NCBI GenBank assembly: GCA_023700845.1
Contig: JAMPYD010000052.1
Coordinates: 1-9,138 of the forward strand
From: Elusimicrobiota bacterium
Lineage (GTDB): Bacteria > Elusimicrobiota > Elusimicrobia > UBA1565 > UBA9628
Direction: 5' to 3'
DNA length: 9,138 bases
Shown here: positions 6,201 to 9,138 of the stretch, piece after piece
Numbering within the stretch: position 1 is the stretch's first letter
Layout of the letters: the number at the start of each line of letters is the position of its first letter
Notes under the pieces: model-generated
Databases searched by the model: none
What the model was told of the DNA's origin: nothing
The model's input: only the letters and a program-made list of their open reading frames with translations
Position numbers and translations under genes: made by a program

Positions 6201-8397
6201 GGGCGCCTACTCCCTGTGGGTGTCGAGCGCGGTCTCCAACCAGTTCTCCCTCGTCGTGGCCCCGCGCGACGGCAACCAGGCGAGCGACGGGATGTACTAC
6301 GGCACGATCGAGCTCACCAACGTCAACCTGCAGACGCAGACCACCGCGAACTTCCTGCTGACGCCGCTGCCGGTCGTCGTCACGGGCCAGGTCCTCGTGC
6401 CCGACGCCGCGTCGGGCGGCGCGCTCAGCTATCCGTTCGGCGACAAGCGCGGGTTCCCCGCGGCCGCGATCAACCTCCAGCCGGTCAACGTCGTCTCGGA
6501 GAACCCGCTCGGCGACATCGAGACGGCCACCGACGAGCGCGGCTACTTCACCGTCCCCGGCCTCTCCACCGGCGTGTACCGTCTGCACGCGACGAGCCTC
6601 GGCTACGCGGTGTACAACGCGACGGTCCAGGTCATCGGCACCTCCTTCTCGATCTTCACCGGCTCCAACACCCAGACGGGCGGGCTGCTCACGCTCGCGC
6701 GCGGCGCGACGGCCACGGGCCGCATCCTCAAGTCCGACGGCTCCTCGCCCAACTCCGACGAGGTCGTCGGCGTCGCGGCGGCGAACTTCGCCGCCGGGGA
6801 GTTCGTCGTCGGCAGCGTCGAGACGGACGCCGTCGCCAAGACCGTCTCCGCCTACACGATCTCCGGGTTCAAGACCGGCATCTCCTACGACATCGTCCTG
6901 CTCTCCGGCTCGGGCGGCAACGAGGTGTCGTTCCCGACGGAAGGCGCGGGCGTGTCCTTCACCGCCTCCGAGTCCACCACGACCAAGTCCATCAACCTCA
7001 CCTACCGCCCGGCGCGCCTCGACTGCCTGGGCACGGCGAAGGCCCTGGACGCGGCCCGCTCGCAGTTCCTGGTGCAGATCGACTGCCTCAAGCCCCTGCG
7101 CCAGGAGAACGCCGCCGACGACGACCTGACCACGATCCTGACCGTCTCCACCTACACCGCCGCGGGCGCCGCGCTCGCCTCTCCCAACATCAACGGCGTC
7201 CTCAGCAACCCCGCGAACTCCACCAGCCGCCGCCTCCTGACGGCGACGTACACGCTCGCCGCCCTCCAGACCCGCTTCTCGATCCGCATCCGCGCCTACG
7301 CGGCGGAGATCGACCCGACCACCGGCGACAACTTCGCGATCGACAAGGTCTTCGACTTCTACGCCGGCCTGGACGCCTCCGCCGACGGCCGCGCGACGAA
7401 CATCAACGGCGGCTCGGTCGGCATGAAGCCCTCCGCGCAGGACGAGCTGCTCGGCCTCGACGAGCGCTCGCGCATCGACCTGCCGCCCGGCGCCTTCGCC
7501 GAGGGCTCCGACAGCCTGTCCGACTCCGCGGTCGTGGCGAACCCGACGACGACGGTCAACGTGTCGATGAGCAAGGGCCGCGACCAGGCCCTCGCCAAGG
7601 CCCTCAGCGTCGCCGCGCTCGGCTACGCGCCGGCCGCCCTCGAGGTTCCCGACAACCCGTCCTCCTACCCGGCCGAGATGTGGGCCGCGATGAGCACCTA
7701 CCGCACCGCCGCCTCGACCACGCAGGTCGGGGGCGCGAACCCGATCTCCGCCTTCTACTCGATCTTCCTGCCCGCGGGCATCCGCCACCAGCTCAAGCAG
7801 CGCGCCGACCTGACGCTCTCCTACAACCTGTCCGCCTCGACCTCGACCGCCGACGACAAGATCCAGATCTACTTCTACAACGCGGTGCTCGGGCGCTTCG
7901 TCCCCGAGACGGTCAACCGCCGCCTCGACACGGTCAACAAGACCATCACCGTCAGCGTCGACCACTTCTCGACCTTCGTCGTCCTCGACTCGACGCCGGT
8001 CGCGACCTCCACCGTCTCCTTCGGCGGCCCCGACATCGCCGTCGCCAATTTCCCGAACCCGGCCGACTGCATCGTCCACTCCAACATCGCCCGCAACTCC
8101 ACCCTCTTCGGCTCCGGCGGCGTGCATCAGCCGTTCACCGGCACGATGATCCGCACCTCGATTCCGCTCAGCGGCACCCCCTCCGACCTCAAGATCAACA
8201 TCTACACCGTCGCCGGCGAGAAGATCCGCACGATCGAGCAGGGCCAGGTGCCCGCCGGCCAGACCTATTACACGCCGTGGAACTGCACCAACGACTCCGG
8301 CGGAACCGTCGCCAGCGGCGTCTACATCGGCGAGGCCATCCACGGCGGCCGCCGCAAGTTCTTCAAGATCGCCATCATCAAGGGGAGCGGCCTGTGA
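1..8397 (+). CDS. Giant modular secreted/surface protein with T9SS-type C-terminal sorting domain (5' partial)
   Basis: This is the C-terminal 2,798 residues of a very large extracellular protein, probably an adhesin or surface stalk; no catalytic domain is visible. The frame is open from base 1. The first ATG in frame (19) is not a credible start, because the residues around it (S-G-T-Y-R-M-R-L) align with the second strand of a repeat seen intact later (S-G-N-I-T-V-R-F-F at about 661). Order: five D-N-N loop repeats interleaved with two PPC-like domains (1-2283), Ig-like domains ending in a FlgD-like fold (2314-3435), about eleven carboxypeptidase-regulatory-like domains (3448-7005), a beta-rich segment, a ZU5-like module (7417-7995) and a T9SS type A-like sorting domain (8047-8394). 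Composition is rich in G, S, T, A, V and Y; the few Cys are often paired, as expected after export. The signal peptide would lie upstream. The stop TGA overlaps the next gene's GTG. Export by T9SS and the structural role are inferences from the domain content. Confidence 0.93.
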   Translation, partial: TSGTYRMRLSSQPGGPSIAESNQDYYSFPGLSSGTYYLSGFRDLNENGSQETFEPAGLFGGLNNNPFPIYVSGTNSVFADVSLCDRSLIQVGAPVNGSLYSYGCPARDAGYNRTTQLLAFEAGTGSAGSVSTGTTLTLYMSKLDGYYDSRLIVLGPNGQILADNSSPGGAAVSVTPMQAGVYVVEPTSFYEYTFGAYSLTMSAGASGQATDGISGTLSYTGSQSGNITVRFFNNASFAGVPVATMTVAAGPGTFSNLSFDKRYLPLGTYYVDAFRDTAGSGAFNPSYQAYGQCSGGSGIIINAGSPLVSVGNCALTDPAAAVSAGSGTISGNITYNGSLSGTVRTSLFIYGSGYPVANQSTAFASTMPYTFTNLGPGTYFVKAFSDPNGNFIPDASERVALSPAAGIGLPPNSVVTGQNFALCDRNPIADGVPVTAYWSASDCPAADRSGAYMKMYTFSGTRGQTVTIGAKALNFYGTFVALYDPDGNLAAYDDGAVNGNAKIASFALPFDGLYTIGASPYAPGVTGQIELSYTGSNGAVGSISGSVDYQGTQGGRMMVVLFDSPSFSSTTFVDARILFSTRNFIFENLFAGSSYYLGAFVDVNYNDTPDQGEDKGQFGGSFASPIFLNAGQNMTGASILIGASTASAAGASYVTGEVYYSGAQTGQVVLEFWPGGDFTGQPVAVRNIPTGIVLSSASYDVSLPGGSNYFIRAFLDVNGDFMPNPSEPKGVYAPYGQGAESVYVPASQTVSGVNVRMIDPGQTAGGGVAGEGSAVITSTSIAGGQQFSLVLVYTAGANGIAAGGKVGMTVPPNFPFPFDSAWGSSVTARSGSALSLVNYSGPSVFVTLNAPLAAGATVGFEWSNVYAPCTVGTATFTVTSVSNGTGAPTPLFAGSPSVRVVSGQPAFFQLDPPYFSVKAGELSDVTYLESRDNCGNKVPLTAAKTVDMRGSVYSPAVGQFTIDPEIGLSSGASVSTASAITVDFAIGQSSRPFYVIAASTGYKNLEVHYDLQYDTTFYFGINALPANALSGVYVSTTSGATALSSASISLGANGLTNQIFVGFTLGDVQQSWRVLFSSIPFKPGVPPSPVWERWGYGQPSPGEIAWDGRFNPWINGGARVPNGLYYGRVEVGGSGVKNDSLRVAVSLPSFAGRIYDPAITPNPPLTDVQLRVYGPSGYFTAVTGADGAYAMPGLGAGTYRLNLSRTDYVDGVVDMTLDAAGKATSFVSRTAGLAISSNATGGLDAYLGRAPRLIVVPSLHPSITAETFDQWGSLQVRSSTGANSNTIYGPMRLKAGTTTFDDGGQWDPSTQQFVEKTLLAFNVPVGTYTVVAELSGLSRSTGTVYVSATGARIDLPAFTRKTVVTGQVFVAANPFGMGVSVVAVPLSTSVAEGGFAHVFLEPGTTSALYTMGGLEGGSYILRANAQSLSAVSLGPVTVPASGTLAQQDFPVFGAGAAISGTIFTVPAAPAGSPIYMNAWSPGSFNFGSTIVYTNAGGSALYSMPGLDSSATYQLFVNVSQIGPEKSEYDGGFPKLVMTGAGQNFTLTAASGVVSGTILLQANATDFLNVFLYGKTIAALRPERIGEQFVDISTSLPGFSCGGLPASNPSSSPVGGYCPGVSSATFLVTGANTETLELSFLHKTSGQSSKQILSIVNGATSYLTADLSSQTFSISGSIINQITTSLFNTNPKIVDNSPFIAPLGFPAGLSSTTARVTAVRQDIGAYGVAVSTVFNPLTSRVGYIVASGTFTISNVPKGVYLVRTVDLRACATCPILVPSVGKVISVAGASVSSVTLTLSDGYSVSGSISLDGGILDSRIFDVSVLNRRQEVVRSTVVYLGDVNQGVTANSVDYAFTNLPAGEFYTLTVRGRLFPIKYAGRPIKFPDASLSPNGLQSSLTGQNVTMKRAAYIVGRLKDAATGESIRASNATLLAPNFAISATANPWTEGGYVVAAASISARPIEGDGYFRVGPLLPDVNYDLRLAQSTWDPNFLASGSQNYAPVTISGLKPTPGEIRDVGVVSLGQGQSITGVVRSSATLLALGNIKVTARPSFGGDDQLVVQSFTNSQGAYSLWVSSAVSNQFSLVVAPRDGNQASDGMYYGTIELTNVNLQTQTTANFLLTPLPVVVTGQVLVPDAASGGALSYPFGDKRGFPAAAINLQPVNVVSENPLGDIETATDERGYFTVPGLSTGVYRLHATSLGYAVYNATVQVIGTSFSIFTGSNTQTGGLLTLARGATATGRILKSDGSSPNSDEVVGVAAANFAAGEFVVGSVETDAVAKTVSAYTISGFKTGISYDIVLLSGSGGNEVSFPTEGAGVSFTASESTTTKSINLTYRPARLDCLGTAKALDAARSQFLVQIDCLKPLRQENAADDDLTTILTVSTYTAAGAALASPNINGVLSNPANSTSRRLLTATYTLAALQTRFSIRIRAYAAEIDPTTGDNFAIDKVFDFYAGLDASADGRATNINGGSVGMKPSAQDELLGLDERSRIDLPPGAFAEGSDSLSDSAVVANPTTTVNVSMSKGRDQALAKALSVAALGYAPAALEVPDNPSSYPAEMWAAMSTYRTAASTTQVGGANPISAFYSIFLPAGIRHQLKQRADLTLSYNLSASTSTADDKIQIYFYNAVLGRFVPETVNRRLDTVNKTITVSVDHFSTFVVLDSTPVATSTVSFGGPDIAVANFPNPADCIVHSNIARNSTLFGSGGVHQPFTGTMIRTSIPLSGTPSDLKINIYTVAGEKIRTIEQGQVPAGQTYYTPWNCTNDSGGTVASGVYIGEAIHGGRRKFFKIAIIKGSGL
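250..324 (+). repeat. Cys-pair linker, copy 1
   Basis: Connects D1 to the first PPC-like domain. It fits C-D-R-x2-I-x2-G-x-P-V-x8-C-P-A-x-D, with Cys at codons 250 and 310. The second copy at 1267-1341 has the same spacing of 20 residues from Cys to Cys. A structural disulfide or metal site is likely but unproven. Confidence 0.7.
331..609 (+). other. Pre-peptidase C-terminal (PPC)-like domain 1
   Basis: About 93 residues with the PPC layout: an opening strand (Q-L-L-A-F-E-A-G), T-L-T-L-Y-M, a D-S-R-L-I-V-L-G-P-N-G-Q motif, then A-D-N and a closing A-G-V-Y-V-V-E-P strand and Y-S-L-T-M. In this family the D-x-x-L-x-L-x-x-P-x-G core is characteristic. PPC domains are beta sandwiches found in secreted enzymes and adhesins and often bind ligands or proteins. 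Assigned by eye. Confidence 0.65.
631..957 (+). repeat. Acidic-loop repeat D2 (degenerate loop)
   Basis: Begins G-I-S-G-T-L-S-Y-T-G, continues S-G-N-I-T-V-R-F-F, then G-T-Y-Y-V-D-A-F at about 799-822. The loop is F-R-D-T-A-G-S-G-A-F-N, which lacks the Asn positions of D1, D3, D4 and D5, so any metal binding may be weakened. It carries its own Cys pair (877 and 937). No PPC domain follows; D3 comes directly after. Confidence 0.68.
976..1269 (+). repeat. Acidic-loop repeat D3
   Basis: Starts S-G-T-I-S-G-N-I-T-Y-N-G, has the T-N-L-G-P-G-T-Y-F-V-K-A-F strand, and a canonical loop S-D-P-N-G-N-F-I-P-D-A-S-E from about 1153. Its last strand ends in A-L-C-D-R, which opens the second Cys-pair linker. 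Confidence 0.72.
1267..1341 (+). repeat. Cys-pair linker, copy 2
   Basis: Same C-D-R-x2-I-x2-G-x-P-V-x8-C-P-A-x-D pattern as copy 1, with Cys at codons 1267 and 1327. It again sits between an acidic-loop repeat and a PPC-like domain. Confidence 0.7.
1351..1611 (+). other. PPC-like domain 2
   Basis: About 87 residues: M-K-M-Y-T-F-S-G, then G-Q-T-V-T-I-G-A, F-V-A-L-Y-D-P-D-G-N-L-A-A-Y-D-D, and a closing D-G-L-Y-T-I-G-A-S strand. It corresponds in position and pattern to PPC-like domain 1 and is a closer match to the family's x-L-Y-D-P-D-G-N core. Confidence 0.68.
1618..1935 (+). repeat. Acidic-loop repeat D4
   Basis: Starts V-G-S-I-S-G-S-V-D-Y-Q-G, then F-I-F-E-N-L-F-A-G-S-S-Y-Y-L-G-A-F and the loop V-D-V-N-Y-N-D-T-P-D-Q-G-E-D-K-G from 1801. 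It occupies the same position after PPC-like domain 2 that D2 has after PPC-like domain 1. Confidence 0.72.
1951..2283 (+). repeat. Acidic-loop repeat D5 (last copy)
   Basis: Starts A-S-Y-V-T-G-E-V-Y-Y-S-G, then G-Q-V-V-L-E-F-W, N-Y-F-I-R-A-F and the loop L-D-V-N-G-D-F-M-P-N-P-S-E-P-K-G from 2143. It lacks the C-D-R/PPC extension. A Gly-rich hinge (about 2284-2313) then leads to the Ig-like region. Confidence 0.72.
2314..3204 (+). other. Ig-like beta-sandwich region
   Basis: About 297 residues of alternating strands and turns with no recognised catalytic motif. It appears to hold two or three Ig-like folds. Cys codons at 2605 (A-P-C-T-V-G) and 2800 (D-N-C-G-N-K) could pair. The phrase Y-L-E-S-R-D-N-C-G-N-K recalls Big/invasin-like repeats, where D-x-x-G-N opens an Ig strand. 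Domain borders are uncertain. Confidence 0.5.
3205..3435 (+). other. Internal FlgD-Ig-like domain
   Basis: Reads W-R-V-L-F-S-S, then S-P-V-W-E-R-W-G-Y-G, I-A-W-D-G-R-F-N and V-P-N-G-L-Y-Y-G-R-V-E-V. The W-D-G-x-N/F...(V/P)-x-G-x-Y-Y signature is that of the FlgD Ig-like fold, which also underlies T9SS type A sorting domains. Here it is internal and followed by more than 1,600 residues, so it cannot be the export signal in this protein. Confidence 0.65.
3448..7005 (+). repeat. Tandem array of about eleven carboxypeptidase-regulatory/transthyretin-like domains
   Basis: Degenerate ~90-130 residue units start near 3448, 3751 (weak), 4087, 4366, 4651, 5011, 5401, 5719, 6076, 6370 and 6706. Each opens with a strand such as V-V-T-G-Q-V-F, A-I-S-G-T-I-F, V-S-G-S-I-S-L or A-T-G-R-I-L. 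The better-kept units have a G-x-Y-x-(M/V)-P-G-L-x-x-G-x-Y-x-L strand pair, for example A-Y-A-M-P-G-L-G-A-G-T-Y-R-L at about 3568 and Y-F-T-V-P-G-L-S-T-G-V-Y-R-L at about 6544. This is the signature of the prealbumin-like CarboxypepD_reg fold, a common spacer in bacterial surface proteins. Units are diverged at DNA level, so the array is old or under weak sequence constraint. A rigid stalk role is inferred. Cys pairs occur at 4798/4849 and as C-A-T-C at 5305-5316. Confidence 0.68.
7012..7416 (+). other. Unassigned beta-rich segment
   Basis: About 135 residues between the stalk array and the ZU5-like module. Two L/I-D-C-L motifs with Cys at 7024 and 7084 sit 20 residues apart. The text continues with strand-like runs (T-I-L-T-V-S-T-Y, F-S-I-R-I-R-A-Y). 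I do not recognise a family; an Ig-like fold is likely from the pattern. Confidence 0.4.
7417..7995 (+). other. ZU5-like module with terminal H-F-S motif
   Basis: Shows a strand plus I-D-L-P-P-G-A-F (7474-7497), as in the ZU5 x-I-P-x-G-A-x opening. Then come Y-S-I-F-L-P-A-G, L-T-L-S-Y-N, I-Q-I-Y-F-Y-N-A and a final strand T-V-S-V-D-H-F-S-T-F-V-V-L. In eukaryotic ZU5 proteins such as PIDD and UNC5CL, the closing strand bears an H-F-S at which the chain cleaves itself between F and S. Here H-F-S is at 7963-7971. The fold assignment is by eye and moderate; self-cleavage is speculative. Confidence 0.5.
8047..8394 (+). other. T9SS type A-like C-terminal sorting domain
   Basis: The last 116 residues match the family layout: N-F-P-N-P (8047-8061), a strand I-R-T-S-I-P-L, then L-K-I-N-I-Y-T-V-A-G-E-K-I-R-T-I, V-P-A-G-Q-T, W-N-C-T-N-D-S-G-G, V-A-S-G-V-Y-I and a Lys-bearing final strand F-F-K-I-A-I-I-K-G. 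In T9SS cargo this domain is read by the outer-membrane translocon and PorV, and is removed or exchanged by the PorU sortase. The ~35-residue insertion between N-F-P-N-P and the first strand is long but not unusual. Plain FlgD-Ig domains share much of this pattern; the C-terminal position, the N-F-P-N-P start and the PorV/PorQ neighbour favour a sorting role. Confidence 0.78.
8380..8387 (+). promoter_or_regulatory. Ribosome binding site for the PorV/PorQ gene
   Basis: AAGGGGAG lies inside the last codons of the giant gene with a six-base spacer before GTG at 8394. It decides the GTG start, since no ATG exists nearby in this frame. Its position within the upstream coding sequence supports translational coupling. 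Confidence 0.8.
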
Positions 8398-8456
8398 TCA
8401 AGCGATACAGCGCCTTACTCGCCGCCCTCCTGCTCCTGGCGGGGCCCGCTTCGGCC
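8394..8456 (+). other. Sec signal peptide of the PorV/PorQ-like protein
   Basis: Residues 1-21: a basic n-region (K3, R4), a hydrophobic core of Leu and Ala (about residues 7-16), and a G-P-A-S-A c-region matching the A-x-A rule of signal peptidase I. There is no lipobox Cys, so this is not a lipoprotein. Periplasmic export and outer-membrane insertion follow from the family. Confidence 0.88.
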
Positions 8457-9138
8457 GCTTCCTCCAAGGGCACCTCCGGCGCGCAGTTCCTCAAGCTCGG
8501 CTCCGGCGCCCGCGCCGGCGCCATGGCGGACGCCTTCACCGCCGTCGCCGACGACGCCAACGCGGCCTACTACAACCCCGCGGGCCTCGCCCGCCTGGCC
8601 CGCCCCCAGCTCGGCGGCGCCCACTCCGCCCTGTTCCAGGGCGTCAGCTACCAGACCCTCTCCTTCGTCGTCCCGTTCGGCCGCGGCGAGGGCCGGGAGC
8701 GCATCGAGACCGACAGCAACAAGCACGCGCTCGGCCTCTCCATCTACTACCTCGGGGTGGGGGACATCGAGCGCCGCACCGGCGACTCCACCTTGCCGTC
8801 CGGGACCTTCAACGCGGGCGACTCCGCCTACGCGGCCTCCTACGCCTACGCCCCGAACGACCGCCTGAGCCTCGGCTTCACGGGCAAGTACATCCACCAG
8901 TCCATCGACTCCTTCAGCGGCAGCGCGATGGCCGCCGACCTCGGCGTGCTCTACCGGGTCAACCCGCACACCGAGAAGCCGATCACGCTCGGCGGCTCGG
9001 TCCGCAACATCGGCAACCGCATCGGCTACGTCGCGAGCCAGACCGATCCTCTTCCCTTGACCATCGTCGCGGGCGGCGCCGTGGCCGTCACCCAGGGCTT
9101 TACCGTCGACCTCGACCTCGGCCAGGCGCGCGACGCCG
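8394..9138 (+). CDS. PorV/PorQ-family outer-membrane beta-barrel protein (3' partial)
   Basis: Encodes 248 residues before the window ends. The start is GTG at 8394, preceded by a strong Shine-Dalgarno AAGGGGAG six bases upstream. A signal peptide follows: charged M-I-K-R, a Leu/Ala-rich core, then A-S-A with predicted cleavage after residue 21. The mature N-terminus carries the family hallmark at about residues 26-68: G-T-S-G-A-Q-F-L-K-L-G, G-A-R-A-G-A-M-A-D-A-F, then A-D-D-A-N-A-A-Y-Y-N-P-A-G-L. Later residues show alternating beta strands ending in aromatic or small residues (L-G-L-S-I-Y-Y-L, L-G-F-T-G-K-Y-I), typical of this FadL-like barrel. Members are usually about 300-400 residues, so the last part is missing. 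In Bacteroidota, PorV shuttles T9SS cargo from the translocon to the attachment complex, while PorQ belongs to that complex; I cannot tell which this resembles functionally. The next ATG (8523) lies inside the conserved motif and would remove the signal peptide, so it is rejected. The overlap with the cargo-like gene implies coupled translation. Confidence 0.92.
   Translation, partial: MIKRYSALLAALLLLAGPASAASSKGTSGAQFLKLGSGARAGAMADAFTAVADDANAAYYNPAGLARLARPQLGGAHSALFQGVSYQTLSFVVPFGRGEGRERIETDSNKHALGLSIYYLGVGDIERRTGDSTLPSGTFNAGDSAYAASYAYAPNDRLSLGFTGKYIHQSIDSFSGSAMAADLGVLYRVNPHTEKPITLGGSVRNIGNRIGYVASQTDPLPLTIVAGGAVAVTQGFTVDLDLGQARDA

Noticed and set aside
5020..8343. A 1,107-codon open frame on the minus strand
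   Set aside because: Same artefact: the composition is that of a shadow frame, and it lies opposite recognisable domains, including the ZU5-like module and the sorting domain.
8523..8525. ATG at 8523 as the start of the PorV/PorQ gene
   Set aside because: It would delete the signal peptide and half of the conserved N-terminal motif, and the GTG at 8394 has a far better ribosome binding site.
8415..8969. A 184-codon minus-strand frame opposite the barrel gene
   Set aside because: The + strand frame here has a Shine-Dalgarno, a signal peptide and the PorV/PorQ hallmark motif; the minus frame has none of these.

Overview
The window is GC-rich bacterial DNA, coding from end to end on the + strand. 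It holds parts of two genes that overlap by 4 bases. The larger one is open from the first base and ends at 8397. It encodes the last 2,798 residues of a giant, modular, secreted or surface protein whose true start lies upstream. The second gene starts with GTG at 8394 and runs off the right edge. It encodes a PorV/PorQ-family outer-membrane beta-barrel protein with a clear signal peptide. I see no RNA gene, mobile element, CRISPR array, promoter or terminator, and no non-coding stretch.

Layout of the giant protein, left to right. (1) 1-2283: five copies of a ~110-residue beta-rich repeat carrying an acidic D-x-N-x-N-like loop, with two pre-peptidase C-terminal (PPC)-like domains placed after copies 1 and 3. 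This makes a higher-order repeat of about 1 kb. (2) 2314-3435: Ig-like beta sandwiches closing with a FlgD-Ig-like domain. (3) 3448-7005: about eleven degenerate carboxypeptidase-regulatory/transthyretin-like domains in tandem, probably a long rigid stalk. (4) 7012-7416: an unassigned beta-rich segment. (5) 7417-7995: a ZU5-like module ending in V-D-H-F-S-T-F. (6) 8047-8394: a C-terminal domain resembling the type A sorting signal of the type IX secretion system (T9SS). No enzyme domain is visible.

A T9SS-type sorting domain translationally coupled to a PorV/PorQ homologue suggests a cargo co-expressed with its own outer-membrane shuttle or partner. In studied T9SS systems PorV binds cargo C-terminal domains and delivers them to the attachment machinery. 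The source is probably a didermic bacterium with a T9SS-like pathway: the FCB group or a lineage such as Elusimicrobiota. The high GC and the many carboxypeptidase-regulatory-like repeats fit an uncultured Elusimicrobiota-like genome, but this assignment is a low-confidence inference from style, not from a marker gene.
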